Shown: positions 41,676 through 50,996, counted from the first letter of the stretch. The stretch is 64,000 nt of DNA from Ensifer adhaerens (GCF_028993555.1 NZ_CP118610.1:1922001-1986000), one strand, 5' to 3'. Numbers and translations are program-made. The notes: generated by a model not told the origin, from the letters alone.

Positions 41676-42566
41676 CTATTGCATCTGCAGGTCCGCGAAA
41701 GCGTCACGCACGTGGTCGGCGACCGCCAGCACCGGCGCCGGCGCGTCCGTGATCACCTGCAGGCCGATATTGTAGTGGCCGAGATCCGGCAAGCCGTCGC
41801 GTTCGCCGAGTTGCACCATCTCACCCTGCACGAGGTAACGCGGCAGCGGCGCGATCGCGAGGCCGGCGAGAACGGCGGCGCGCTGGCCGGTCGTATAGGC
41901 GCTCAGGAAAGCGATGCGGAACTTGCGGCCGGCGCGCGACAGCTTCTCCACCGCATCGGCACGCCAGACGCAGCCATCCTCCCACATCGATACCGGCAGC
42001 GGGTCCTTCAGATGCGCGTTGCCACACTTGGCGCCGGCCCAGACCAGCTTCTCCTGCATCAGGATTTCGCCGTTTCTCGGGGTTCCCGCGGTGAGGCTGT
42101 TGAAGATGGCAATGTCGAGCCGGTGCTCGTCGACCTTCTTGCGCATGGCGTTGCTCATGCCGATCGAAACGTCGATCGTCACGTTCGGATAGGACTCGGC
42201 AAAACGCTTCAGCACTTCGGGCAGGATGCGTTCGCCCACGTCCTCGGGCGCACCGACGCGAACGACACCATTCATATCCGGCAGCAGGAAGCGCGAGACC
42301 GTTTCGTTGTTGAGCGACAGCAGCCGGCGGGCATAGCCAAGCAGCAACTCCCCCTTCGGCGTCAGCGTTACCGAACGCGCATCGCGCAGGAAGAGCGTGC
42401 AGCCGAGCATCTCCTCGAGCTTCTTGATCTGCATCGAGACGGCAGAGGGTGTGCGGTAGACGGTTTCGGCCGCGGTGGTGAAATTTCCGGTCTCTGCAAT
42501 GGCCACAAAGGTCTTCAGCACGTCCATTTCAAGAAGCGGAAGCGCGTGGCGCATCATCATGTTCAT
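41676..42566 (-). CDS. LysR family transcriptional regulator
   Basis: A 296-residue LysR protein with the HTH at about residues 12-70 (FVAIAETGNFTTAAETVYRT, then PSAVSMQIKKLEEMLG) and the ligand domain from about 95 (GVVRVGAPEDVGERILPEVL). The ATG at 42566 is preferred to a TTG six codons upstream. It is divergent from the small gene at 42679, and the AT-rich gap of 112 bases has TTCAAAAAAACTGAA-type T-N11-A symmetry, so it probably regulates itself and that gene. Ligand unknown. Confidence 0.9.
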   Translation of the reverse strand: MNMMMRHALPLLEMDVLKTFVAIAETGNFTTAAETVYRTPSAVSMQIKKLEEMLGCTLFLRDARSVTLTPKGELLLGYARRLLSLNNETVSRFLLPDMNGVVRVGAPEDVGERILPEVLKRFAESYPNVTIDVSIGMSNAMRKKVDEHRLDIAIFNSLTAGTPRNGEILMQEKLVWAGAKCGNAHLKDPLPVSMWEDGCVWRADAVEKLSRAGRKFRIAFLSAYTTGQRAAVLAGLAIAPLPRYLVQGEMVQLGERDGLPDLGHYNIGLQVITDAPAPVLAVADHVRDAFADLQMQ

Positions 42567-42678
42567 GGCGACAACCTCATTCAAAAAAACTGAAAGAATG
42601 CTTCACTTCATTTCGTTTGATTGAACATCAGCGATGACCGATAGTCAAGCTCAAGGACGAGAAAGGAAGGAGAAGCCC

Positions 42679-42957
42679 ATGTCCACCGCCGCGCTTTTTA
42701 TCGCCGCTTCGAAGAGTTCCCTCTGTAACAGCCCCGTGTCGCCGGTAGTGGTACAAATTGAGCATCGAAGGAGCAACGACATGGTCCTCAACGCCCTTAC
42801 CCAAATGATCGCCGTGCTTGACGGTGTTGCCAGGCAGCGACGCGAAAAACAGATCGCGCGAAACCGGGTGGAAGCCCGCCGCGAACTCGCCAGACTGCCG
42901 AAGAGAGTCCGTGACGATGTGATGTTTGCGGACCCGCTAATCAATCACCATGTTTGA
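42679..42957 (+). CDS. Small basic protein with DUF1127-like C-terminus, 92 residues
   Basis: GGAAGGAGAAGCCC precedes the ATG at 42679. The C-terminal half (LTQMIAVLDGVARQRREKQI, then RRELARLPKRVRDDVMF) has the Arg-rich helix style of DUF1127 proteins, short regulators linked to phosphate, carbon and nitrogen adaptation in alphaproteobacteria. The N-terminal half is unusual for that family, so the assignment is tentative. It is divergent from lysR and followed by a true DUF1127 gene. Confidence 0.65.
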   Translation: MSTAALFIAASKSSLCNSPVSPVVVQIEHRRSNDMVLNALTQMIAVLDGVARQRREKQIARNRVEARRELARLPKRVRDDVMFADPLINHHV

Positions 42958-43056
42958 TGGAAAGCATCAAACATATTCGTTGGAATGATAGATCAGGTTG
43001 CGGCATAAGTACCATCGTGGTCGCGACCTGCTGAGACACTCAGAAGGAGCCATGAA

Positions 43057-43260
43057 ATGTCCAACACTCAGTTTTCATCGGCCTCGGAACGGGCATCCTC
43101 CCACTCGTCCCTCCCGGGTCTCTTCAATCTGCAGGTTCGTGCCTGGGCAGCGTGGAAGCGCCATCGCCAGGAACGGGCACTGGAAAACCTGTCCTATGAC
43201 ACCCTGAAGGACATCGGCTTCCCGTCGGTGGACGATGCGGTGCATAAGACCGAACAATGA
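43057..43260 (+). CDS. DUF1127 family small protein
   Basis: A 67-residue protein ending with the DUF1127 pattern: WAAWKRHRQERALENLSYDT, then LKDIGFPSVDDA. AGAAGGAG lies 8 bases before the chosen ATG; an overlapping ATG five bases earlier is out of frame. Such short proteins affect RNA turnover and metabolic adaptation in related bacteria. It may be co-transcribed with the DUF1127-like gene 99 bases upstream. Confidence 0.82.
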   Translation: MSNTQFSSASERASSHSSLPGLFNLQVRAWAAWKRHRQERALENLSYDTLKDIGFPSVDDAVHKTEQ

Positions 43261-43386
43261 ACGACGGCGTGACCTGCCTCTTCTGAGCGTCACGTTGCGG
43301 ATCGATCGAAGGGCATCGCCGAGGAGGCGGTGCCTTTTTTCTTTGCGCTCGAACGTGCCGTCTCGCAATCCGAAACGCAAAGCGGC

Positions 43387-43566
43387 CTAAGTCAGGAACT
43401 GAGCGAGAAACGACGGCCGGCTGAGGAAGCAGCCGGCGACAAGCCCCACGAACCCGAGCGCCAACGCCCCCACGATGCCGTGGCCCACCCACCCGGCGTG
43501 GGCACCGATGGCGGTTGCTGCGATGATGACCGAAACCGTCCACAGGACTTTCACCAGCGAGGCCAT
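43387..43566 (-). CDS. Small membrane protein, 59 residues
   Basis: Two hydrophobic segments (LWTVSVIIAATAIGAHAGWV and IVGALALGFVGLVAGCFL) separated by a short Gly-rich turn suggest a two-helix inner-membrane protein. The ATG at 43566 is favoured; longer frames with starts at about 43639 or 43653 are possible. I do not recognise a family. Confidence 0.5.
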   Translation of the reverse strand: MASLVKVLWTVSVIIAATAIGAHAGWVGHGIVGALALGFVGLVAGCFLSRPSFLAQFLT

Positions 43567-43932
43567 GCGCCCCAGAATTGTTGGCTGATTCTGCCCCACG
43601 CAAAGTACCCTTCCAAAGAGACTGCCGCTTCGCATGTAATGTCGAAAGCACACGCCGCCAATGGTGTGTGATCATCGGCCGATTTGGCTCGCACCTTTCC
43701 TCGCTGTGCCGTGAATCAGACTAGCCGGTGATCGCAAGAGGTTCACTTGTCTCTTACCGACACCCGCGCCAGCCGTCTGAGCGTCGCAATCGGGAAACAC
43801 AACCCTGGCGGGTTCTTTGTGATTGTTGCGTATCTCTGGCGGTTCTTGTCAGATAACGTCAATGGCCCCGGCAAAACTGTCGCTTTCCTTACAAAAGCCT
43901 CAAAGGCCGGCCGAACCGCCTTTTGCCGCGCG

Positions 43933-43986
43933 ATGTCGCAATGCGAAATCCCTTTGCGGTCGCTGCTTTCCATGCGAATGTCGCAA
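43933..43986. promoter_or_regulatory. Paired TGTCGCA/ATGCGAA words upstream of the GlxA-type regulator gene
   Basis: The 486-base gap 43567-44052 holds no convincing gene. In it, ATGTCGCAATGCGAA (43933-43947) and ATGCGAATGTCGCAA (43972-43986) contain the same two words in swapped order, 24 bases apart, and TCGCAATGCGA is itself an inverted repeat. They end 66 bases before the regulator start and could be an autoregulatory site. Confidence 0.45.
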
Positions 43987-44052
43987 ACAGACAAGCCGAA
44001 GAGTATCTTCCAAGCGACGAATATACCCGCATCGCCAAGCATGGGAAGCCTC

Positions 44053-45057
44053 ATGAACAAGCCACTGACCAAAAAGCGTTCTCTCGTCTTCTTCCTGGTG
44101 CCGAACTTTTCCATGCTGCCGTTTTCGGCCGCGATCGAAACGCTCCGCATCGCCAACCGCATGCTCGGCTACGAGGCCTACAGTTGGCGCCTCGCTTCGT
44201 CGGACGGCGAAAAGGTTTTCTCTTCCAGCGGCATCGCACTCGAGGTCAACTCGTCGCTGACCGACGAACGCAAATTCCTCGGCGGCGAAAACCGTCCGTC
44301 GATGGTGCTGGTCTGTTCCGGCATCTATGTCGAGGATTTCAACAACAAGTCGGTCAATGCGTGGCTGCGCGAAGTTTATAACCGCGGCGTCGCCGTCGGC
44401 AGCCTCTGTACCGGCGCCCATGTGCTGGCGTCTGCCGGCCTTTTGACGGGCAAGCGCTGCGCCATCCACTGGGAAAACCTGCCGGGCTTCTCCGAAAGCT
44501 TCCCGCAGGTCGACGTCTATGCCGACCTCTACGAAATCGACAGCAACATCTACACCTGCGCCGGCGGCACCGCCTCGCTCGACATGATGCTGAACCTGAT
44601 CGACCAAGATTTTGGCGAGAACCTCGTCAACCGTGTCTGCGAACAGGCGCTGACCGACCGGGTTCGCGGGCCCCATGACCGCCAGCGCCTGCCGCTGCGC
44701 GCCCGCCTCGGCGTGCAGAACGCCAAGGTGCTGTCGATCATCGAACTGATGGAGGCCAACCTCGCTGAGCCGCTTTCGCTGCTCGAAATCGCCGAAGGCG
44801 CCGATCTGTCGCGCCGCCAGATCGAACGGTTGTTCCGCCAGGAAATGGGCCGGTCGCCCGCCCGCTACTATCTGGAGATCCGTCTCGACCGCGCCCGCCA
44901 TCTGCTCATCCAGTCGTCGATGCCGGTCGTCGAAGTGGCGGTTGCCTGCGGCTTCGTCTCCGCCTCGCATTTCTCCAAGTGTTATCGCGAACTCTACAAC
45001 CGCTCGCCGCAGCAGGAGCGCGCCGACCGCAAGCTGACGCTGCAGATGGCGCGGTAA
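44053..45057 (+). CDS. GlxA family transcriptional regulator (DJ-1/PfpI-like plus AraC HTH)
   Basis: A 334-residue regulator. The N-terminal DJ-1/PfpI-like domain spans about residues 10-190 (VFFLVPNFSMLPFSAAIETL, and the nucleophile-elbow-like GSLCTGAHVLASAGLL near 120). The AraC-type double HTH spans about 225-325 (LLEIAEGADLSRRQIERLFR, then VAVACGFVSASHFSKCYREL). GbdR, the glycine betaine-responsive activator of pseudomonads, and ArgR/CdhR have this layout. GGAAGCCTC precedes the ATG. A betaine-sensing role here is an inference from family and from the methyl-transfer genes in the window. A strong terminator follows. Confidence 0.88.
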   Translation: MNKPLTKKRSLVFFLVPNFSMLPFSAAIETLRIANRMLGYEAYSWRLASSDGEKVFSSSGIALEVNSSLTDERKFLGGENRPSMVLVCSGIYVEDFNNKSVNAWLREVYNRGVAVGSLCTGAHVLASAGLLTGKRCAIHWENLPGFSESFPQVDVYADLYEIDSNIYTCAGGTASLDMMLNLIDQDFGENLVNRVCEQALTDRVRGPHDRQRLPLRARLGVQNAKVLSIIELMEANLAEPLSLLEIAEGADLSRRQIERLFRQEMGRSPARYYLEIRLDRARHLLIQSSMPVVEVAVACGFVSASHFSKCYRELYNRSPQQERADRKLTLQMAR

Positions 45058-45078
45058 AGAGCAAGAGAGCGACAACGG

Positions 45079-45108
45079 AAGGGCGGGGTTTCTCCGCCCT
45101 TTTTTTTC
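45079..45108 (+). terminator. Rho-independent terminator after the GlxA-type regulator gene
   Basis: AAGGGCGG (45079-45086) and CCGCCCTT (45094-45101) pair around a short loop and run into eight or more T residues. It is a textbook form, 22 bases past the stop. Confidence 0.9.
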
Positions 45109-45307
45109 TAGCGGTCGCTATTGGAACAGCGCCTGTTCCTCTTCTTCATCTTCGGGCTTGAACCGAGCATCCAGGCTCCACGCCTCCGTGCGACATGCGG
45201 TCAAGCCCGGGGATGACGGAGCCGGGTGATGGCGCCTTCACCCCGTTGCACGCACCGCCATTTTCGGTTGAATGGTCGCCGTTTCAGCAGCTTGGAGCAA
45301 TGCGTCT

Positions 45308-45907
45308 ATGGCACCGGTCGAAATCAATCCCGCCAATGTCCGCGAATTCAGGGATTTCCAGAGCTTTTACGACTGGCTCAGCGCCCATCATCAAAGCGAA
45401 AACGAAGTCTGGATCAAGACCCACAAGGTAAACTCCGGCCTCGCCTCGATCACGCCGAAGGAGGCGATCGATGTGGTGCTCTGCTGGGGCTGGATCGACG
45501 GCGTGCGCAAGGGGCTCAACGACAAGAGCTTCCTGCAGCGTTATTCGCCGCGCGGCAAGAAGAGCATCTGGAGCCAGATCAACGTCGACAACGTCGCACG
45601 GCTGATTGCCGAAGGCCGCATGACCGAGCACGGTCTGCGCCAGGTTGAAGCGGCCAAGGCCGACGGACGCTGGGACCGGGCATATGCCAGCGGCAAGGAC
45701 ATGAAGATCCCCGACGACCTGCAGGCCGCGATCGATGCCGAACCCGCGGCCCGCGAAATGCTGGGCAAGCTCAGCGCCCAGAACCGCTTTGCGCTCGCCT
45801 TCCGCACCCACAACATGAAGACCGAGGCCGGCCGCAAGAAGAAGATCGCGACCTTCGTCGAGATGCTGAAACGCGGCGAGACGATCTACCCGCAAGTGCG
45901 GAAATAG
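45308..45907 (+). CDS. YdeI/OmdA family protein
   Basis: A 199-residue protein: FYDWLSAHHQSENEVWIKTH near residue 20, AIDVVLCWGWIDGVRKGLND near 55, and FLQRYSPRGKKSIWSQINVD near 75, with a basic C-terminal helix. This matches the bacteriocin-protection YdeI/OmpD-associated family, whose biochemical role is unclear. The ATG at 45308 is used; an in-frame ATG 12 codons upstream is less likely. Convergent with the DUF805 gene. Confidence 0.85.
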   Translation: MAPVEINPANVREFRDFQSFYDWLSAHHQSENEVWIKTHKVNSGLASITPKEAIDVVLCWGWIDGVRKGLNDKSFLQRYSPRGKKSIWSQINVDNVARLIAEGRMTEHGLRQVEAAKADGRWDRAYASGKDMKIPDDLQAAIDAEPAAREMLGKLSAQNRFALAFRTHNMKTEAGRKKKIATFVEMLKRGETIYPQVRK

Positions 45908-45932
45908 ACCGGGCGCCCGCGCCGCATCCGCA

Positions 45933-46346
45933 TCACTGGCCGGCGCGACCGAAGCGCTGGACCGCACCTGCCATATTGCGAATGACCGGTGGGCCGAACC
46001 GGTTGTTGCCCTCTTCGCCCGCAAGGAAACCCAGCATGACGAGGCCCAACAGCGGCCCGACGACCGGAACGAAAAGCGCAAGGTTCCACCATCCGGAACG
46101 ACCATGGTCGTGCCAGCGCTTGGTGTTGACGGTGAAGCTGAAATAGAGGTTTGCGATGAGGATGACGAAAACAAGCAAATGCATGAGGCTGAAGCCCGCC
46201 GCATAGTTATCGACGCCAGAAAGCGCCAACAGCGCCGCTCCGGCAAACACCGCAGCCGCCGTCGCAATCCAGACAACGATCTGCGCCAACCACCAGGTCT
46301 GGCGCCCGATGCGGCCATCAAAACTCGTAAACGTCTGCGAATTCAT
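45933..46346 (-). CDS. DUF805 family membrane protein
   Basis: A 137-residue protein with the DUF805 opening FDGRIGRQTWWLAQIVVWIA, three or four helices, and the conserved NTKRWHDHGRSGWWNLALFV loop near residue 73. Function is unknown; members are small inner-membrane proteins. GGGGAGGGGACGAC precedes the ATG at 46346. Confidence 0.85.
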   Translation of the reverse strand: MNSQTFTSFDGRIGRQTWWLAQIVVWIATAAAVFAGAALLALSGVDNYAAGFSLMHLLVFVILIANLYFSFTVNTKRWHDHGRSGWWNLALFVPVVGPLLGLVMLGFLAGEEGNNRFGPPVIRNMAGAVQRFGRAGQ

Positions 46347-46567
46347 GTCGTCCCCTCCCCATCCGCCTGCCCGCTTCCAAGCGCGCCCGCGCTGAGCGGC
46401 CGTCATCGTCATATAGAAGGTCCGTTAATAAACGGGTAGATGTCATGATGTCAGAAAGCGCCTCATGGTTGTGCCAACAAGTTGCCTTTGACCTGACCGT
46501 CTTGATAGTCGTCGGAGGCGGGGCAAAGCTCGCTTGCCGCGCCCTCCGCTCACGAACGAGCCAGACC

Positions 46568-47044
46568 CTAACCGTTGAAGGCCCGCTCCAGTGCAGCTAT
46601 GTCGGGCTTGATCATGCCGAGCATCGCCTCCGTCGCGCGCTTGGCGCGCGCGCGATCCGAATGGGCGACCATGTCGCCGAGGACCCGCGGCGCGATCTGC
46701 CAGCAGAGGCCCCAGCGATCCCGGATCCAGCCGCATTGCTCGGGCTCGCCGCCGCTATCGAGGATCGCACTCCACAGCCGGTCGATCTCCTCCTGGCTGT
46801 CGCACTGGATCATGATCGAGAAGGCGTGGTTGAACGGATCGAGGGGGCCGGCTTCGAGCGCCATGAACTGCTGATTGCCAAGCATGAACTCGATGATCGT
46901 CACGCTGTCGGGCGGCCCGCTCGGGCTTTCGGCCGGAAGCGTGCTGATGCGGGTGATTGCCGAGTTGGGAACGAGGGAAATATAGAAGTCGACGGCCTCG
47001 CGCGCCTCCTTCGCAAACCAGAGATTTGAAACGACAGTCGTCAT
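46568..47044 (-). CDS. VOC family protein (PhnB/'3-demethylubiquinone methyltransferase' type)
   Basis: A 158-residue VOC-fold protein of the PhnB-like group: NLWFAKEAREAVDFYISLVP at the N-terminus, EFMLGNQQFMALEAGPLDPF near residue 50, and CGWIRDRWGLCWQIAPRVLG near 103. The family's old methyltransferase name is not supported by this fold, and substrates are unknown. A single gene. Confidence 0.87.
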   Translation of the reverse strand: MTTVVSNLWFAKEAREAVDFYISLVPNSAITRISTLPAESPSGPPDSVTIIEFMLGNQQFMALEAGPLDPFNHAFSIMIQCDSQEEIDRLWSAILDSGGEPEQCGWIRDRWGLCWQIAPRVLGDMVAHSDRARAKRATEAMLGMIKPDIAALERAFNG

Positions 47045-47167
47045 GCGTCGGCTCCTTCTTCATACCGCTTGATCATGTGTGGCAACCGAAGGACGTTCGA
47101 CTCCGTTCCAAGTCGACACGTGGCGCATCTTTTTCGGAAGGCGAACCTGCGGCTCGGGCCCGGGAGC

Positions 47168-48469
47168 TTACGAGGCCAGCGCGTCGAGCAGGGCCAGTTC
47201 CGAGATCACCCGGTTCCGGCCGGCGTGTTTGGCCATATAGAGGAACTGATCTGCGGCGTGCAGGTAGTTCTCGAAGGACTCGGAGCTTTCGATGGTGGCA
47301 AGGCCGATCGAGACGGTGATCGTCAGTTCCTCGTCGTCGGCGACGATGCGCGATTTCGCCAGTTCGAGCCTCAGTGCATCGCAGAAGGCAAAGGCGCGGC
47401 GGACATCGCAGCCGTTGAAGAGGATGCCGAATTCCTCGCCGCCGAGCCGGGCAAGCAGGTGCTCTTCGCCCACCAGCACCGAAAGCCGCTTGGCGACGTG
47501 TTTCAGCACGATGTCGCCGATCTCGTGACCATAGGTGTCGTTGAGCCGCTTGAAATGATCGATGTCGAGCACGGCGATCGCCGTCGGCTCGCCGCGCCTC
47601 AGGCACTGGTCCACCAGGCGCGGACCGGCGAGGAAGAAGTGACGACGATTGTAGAGATCGGTGAGATAGTCGCTTGCCGCCTGGCGCTGCAGGGTCTGAA
47701 GGCGCTTCTGCACGCCGGCGGCCTGCGCGATGCGGCCGTTGAACTCGGCTTCGAGGAAAGGTTTCTGGATGAAATCGGTGCCGCCCGCCTCCAGGAAACG
47801 GGCGCCGGCCCTTCGATCGCCGCTGTCGGAAAGCCCGATGACCGGCAGTGCGCCGTCGCCCTGCCGGCGCTCCACTTCGGCAAGCAGAGCGGCACCGGTC
47901 ATGTCGGTGAGATCGAGATCGGTGACGACGAGATCGACCGCCTCGCCGCAGTCGAGCACCTGCAGCGCATCGGCAGCCGACGCGACTTCGCAGACGGAAA
48001 TCCGCTGCCTTCTGAGGATCCCGGCAAGCTCGTTGCGCGAGGCGGCATCGGAATCGGCAAGCAGCACCGTCGTCTTGCCATTGGTGAGCGCGCGGTCGAC
48101 GGCGCCGATCAACAGATTGATCGATTCCGGCTGATGCTTGATGACGCAATCGAGCACGCCCCGTCCGAGGATTTCTTCGCGCGTCTGGTCGTTGAAGGCC
48201 GCGGTGAAGACGACGGCCGGTACCTGGTGGTCGAGGACGAATTCGAGCGCCTCACAATTGGGCGCATCCGGCAGGTTGAGGTCGAGCACGGCGAGCGAGA
48301 AGCTTTCCGGCGCCTGTTCCAGCGTCTCCCGGAGCGCGGCGAGCGAGTTGCAATGGGTGACGCGGATGCCGTGGACGGACTCGAGTCCGTATTTCAGCGC
48401 CGTCGCGAACATCCGGGAATCTTCGACAAGGAGCATGCGCTTGTCGCTGTGTTTTTGCACAGAATTCAC
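47168..48469 (-). CDS. Diguanylate cyclase with two receiver domains (PleD-like)
   Basis: About 433 residues. REC1 (about 12-125) has MLLVEDSRMF, the phosphoacceptor Asp in VLDLNLPDA, and VVFTAAFND. REC2 (about 130-250) has VLLADSDAASR and VVTDLDLTDM. A GGDEF domain from about 260 carries DYLTDLYNRRHFFLA and the active-site loop LARLGGEEFGILF. It makes cyclic di-GMP. The position of the inhibitory RxxD site, just before the loop, reads GEEH, so product inhibition is probably absent. The start is unclear: GTG at 48469, GTG at 48460 or ATG at 48436. It is downstream of the REC-REC gene on the same strand. Confidence 0.88.
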   Translation of the reverse strand: MNSVQKHSDKRMLLVEDSRMFATALKYGLESVHGIRVTHCNSLAALRETLEQAPESFSLAVLDLNLPDAPNCEALEFVLDHQVPAVVFTAAFNDQTREEILGRGVLDCVIKHQPESINLLIGAVDRALTNGKTTVLLADSDAASRNELAGILRRQRISVCEVASAADALQVLDCGEAVDLVVTDLDLTDMTGAALLAEVERRQGDGALPVIGLSDSGDRRAGARFLEAGGTDFIQKPFLEAEFNGRIAQAAGVQKRLQTLQRQAASDYLTDLYNRRHFFLAGPRLVDQCLRRGEPTAIAVLDIDHFKRLNDTYGHEIGDIVLKHVAKRLSVLVGEEHLLARLGGEEFGILFNGCDVRRAFAFCDALRLELAKSRIVADDEELTITVSIGLATIESSESFENYLHAADQFLYMAKHAGRNRVISELALLDALAS

Positions 48470-48757
48470 CCGGCCTGGCGTGCGGCGCAATCTCACGTCC
48501 CTGCAACCCCTCTCGAGCCGCAGGCGTGCTTCCCTCAAAGGGGTGACGCTGGCTCCGAAAAATATGAATGAACCCTGCCACTGACCGCGCCGACCTATTG
48601 GCCGGCGTGGTCTGGTGTGACCGGGCTCCCCGCTCCTGCTGGGGCGGATTGAAGACCGATCGGATTGCAATTTCGTTAATAGAGCAACCTGGGCGCGGCA
48701 TTTTTGATGCACGTGCCCAATAAATTTTAGGGGTTTTTCCCGCCTTGGCGAAATGGC

Positions 48758-49591
48758 CTACGCGGGAACCCTAACTTTTTCACTGAGCGTGCGGATCTTC
48801 GTCAACGTGTCCAGGTTCTGGTTGACGCGGCAGTAGAATTCCTCGTTGACGAAGGGGCGAACAACAAAGTCGTTGCCGCCCGCTTTCAGGAAACGCGCCG
48901 AGAGCAGCCGGTTGGTGGAGGACGAAACACCGATGATACGCAGCTGATGCGGCCCGTAGGAACCGCGGATACGCCGCGTCAGCTCGAAGCCGTCGATATC
49001 GGGCATGTTGTAGTCGGTGATGACAAGACCGATGTCGGGATTGTTCTTGAGAAGTTCGAGCGCCATCGCACCGTTTTCCGCCGAGCTGGTGCGGAAGTTG
49101 TAGCGCTTGAGCTGCGTCGTCAGAAGCGCGCGCGCCGTCGGGCTATCGTCGACAATCAACACATGGTGCTTGTGGTTGGTGAGGAAGCGGCAGACGGATT
49201 CCGCCAGCATGTCGACCGCAAAGACGCTGTCCTTGATCACGTAGTCGACGATCTCCTTGGCGAGGATCTTCTCGCGCGTCGACTCCTGGAACGAACCGGT
49301 AAACACGACGGTCGGCACGCTCATGTCGATCAGGTAGTTGAGCGCCTCACCGTTCTCCGCCCCCGGAAGGTTGATGTTGGAGATGGCGAGCGACGCCGGA
49401 AAAGTCGCGTTTTCGACGGCGAACTGCAGGTCATCATAGTCGCGGCAGACGATGACATCGATGTCGAACAGCTCTTTCAGCCGCTTCGAAACCATCGACG
49501 AGAAGAGGTTGGAGTCCTCGGCAAGCACGATACGGTGCTCGGCAAGGGATTCGCCGGAATAGTACATTCCGGAAACGCCAAAAAACGACAT
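48758..49591 (-). CDS. Response regulator with two receiver domains
   Basis: A 277-residue protein with two REC domains and no output domain. REC1 (about 20-140) begins RIVLAEDSNLFSSMVSKRL, but the phosphoacceptor position reads SNINLPG, an Asn where Asp is usual. REC2 (about 150-265) is complete (VLIVDDSPTARALLTTQLK, then VITDYNMPDIDGFELTRRI). The layout parallels the first two domains of the diguanylate cyclase next door, which suggests duplication. REC1 probably acts as a dimerisation or partner domain. The ATG at 49591 is used; one at 49567 is possible. Confidence 0.87.
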   Translation of the reverse strand: MSFFGVSGMYYSGESLAEHRIVLAEDSNLFSSMVSKRLKELFDIDVIVCRDYDDLQFAVENATFPASLAISNINLPGAENGEALNYLIDMSVPTVVFTGSFQESTREKILAKEIVDYVIKDSVFAVDMLAESVCRFLTNHKHHVLIVDDSPTARALLTTQLKRYNFRTSSAENGAMALELLKNNPDIGLVITDYNMPDIDGFELTRRIRGSYGPHQLRIIGVSSSTNRLLSARFLKAGGNDFVVRPFVNEEFYCRVNQNLDTLTKIRTLSEKVRVPA

Positions 49592-49778
49592 TGAACGCCT
49601 ATGTAAAAGAGTGTCCCCCAACAGCGCCCAAGCGTTCTTCATGCCCGCAAAGTCACTGTAACTTGCAGCCGCCATGCTAGAGGACAAAGGCTTTCTCTGG
49701 TGTTAATGAGCGACCGCCGAAATGACGAGGTCGCGTGCGGACATGGCAGTTTCCGCACGCTGCCATCGCCAACGGCCG

Positions 49779-50852
49779 TCAATGCCGGGGCGCCACCCCG
49801 CGCCGCTCGTCGGCCGTCTTGCGAATGACGTCGGCGATCTCCGGATTGCTGCTCGACAGCATCTGGAAATCCTCCGAGTAGAGCGACAGCAGCGACACCT
49901 CTGTGGCGGCGCTGACGGTCGCCGAGCGCGGCTCGCCTGAAATCAGCGCCATCTCGCCGAAGAAACTGCCGGGGCCGAGCTCGATGGGGGTCGGCGAAGA
50001 GGTCGCGATGGCGACGCGTCCCTCGACGATGAAGAACATCTGGTCACCCGCCTCGCCCTTGCGGCAGATGATGGCGCCGGCTGGAACCACCCGGGGCCTG
50101 AGCGCCCGCACGATCTCCACGAAGGCGGCTGAACCGAGTTTCTGGAACAGCGGCACCGCCGCCACCAGCTGCCAATTGCGCACGAAATCCTGGCGGCGCA
50201 CTTCTTCGAAAAATCCGGTGGCAAGAATGCCGGCCCAGAGCGCAAAGATGCCGATGCCGCTCATCATCACCAGACCGGCGAGCACCCGGCCGGCCAAAGT
50301 CTGCGGGATCTCGTCGCCATAGCCGGTGGTCGAAAGCGTCACCACTGCCCACCACATCGCCTGGGGAACGCTGCCGAACTTGTCGGGCTGGACATCGCGC
50401 TCGATGAGATAGGCGATCAGCGAGGCACCGAAGAGGACGATGCCGAACAGCGAGGTCACACCGATGAGATTGGGGGCAGCCCGTGACACGACGCGGCCGA
50501 GCAGCCGGAAGAAGGTCGATTCACGCAAGGGCTTCAACAGCCAGATGCCGCAAAAGAGACTTTGATCGCGGCTATCGACAAGCAGGAATGCGGCAAGCGG
50601 AACGAACACCGCGGCCGCATCGATAAGGAGTTCCGCGATCGGCGTGCGGCGGTCGGCGGCTTGCCACAGGACGAGCGTGTCGGCCAGCTGGACGACGTAA
50701 AAAAGCCAGAGGCCGCCGAGCAGAAGCTCGAGCGAAAGCCTCGCCGTCGCGCCGATGTTGCGTGTCGTCAGAGCCGCTACGGCCGCGAGCCCGAGCGCTG
50801 CGAGCAGCCCGTTGACCGGTGTGGATATTCTCAGGAAAGGCCGTGCCGACAT
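49779..50852 (-). CDS. Cyclic nucleotide-gated potassium channel (MloK1 homologue)
   Basis: A 357-residue channel, close in length to M. loti MloK1 (about 355). Six membrane helices span residues 15 to about 215, with the K+ selectivity filter in TLSTTGYGDEIPQ near residue 178. A cyclic-nucleotide-binding domain covers about 240-345, with the phosphate-binding cassette FFGEMALISGEPRSATVSAA. MloK1 is opened by cAMP. A class III adenylate cyclase gene lies 3.6 kb away in the window. Transcribed alone. Confidence 0.93.
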   Translation of the reverse strand: MSARPFLRISTPVNGLLAALGLAAVAALTTRNIGATARLSLELLLGGLWLFYVVQLADTLVLWQAADRRTPIAELLIDAAAVFVPLAAFLLVDSRDQSLFCGIWLLKPLRESTFFRLLGRVVSRAAPNLIGVTSLFGIVLFGASLIAYLIERDVQPDKFGSVPQAMWWAVVTLSTTGYGDEIPQTLAGRVLAGLVMMSGIGIFALWAGILATGFFEEVRRQDFVRNWQLVAAVPLFQKLGSAAFVEIVRALRPRVVPAGAIICRKGEAGDQMFFIVEGRVAIATSSPTPIELGPGSFFGEMALISGEPRSATVSAATEVSLLSLYSEDFQMLSSSNPEIADVIRKTADERRGVAPRH

Positions 50853-50996
50853 TCACTCCCCCAGCGGCCGCTCGCCTTGCGGCGACATCTCGCGGCCGCA
50901 CGTGCCACCAGCGCAGTAACGCTTTGATCTAGAGCACAATTCTAGTCCTGAATCGATGCTCATTTAAGGGGATGTGAATGGAGCACGATCCAATTT

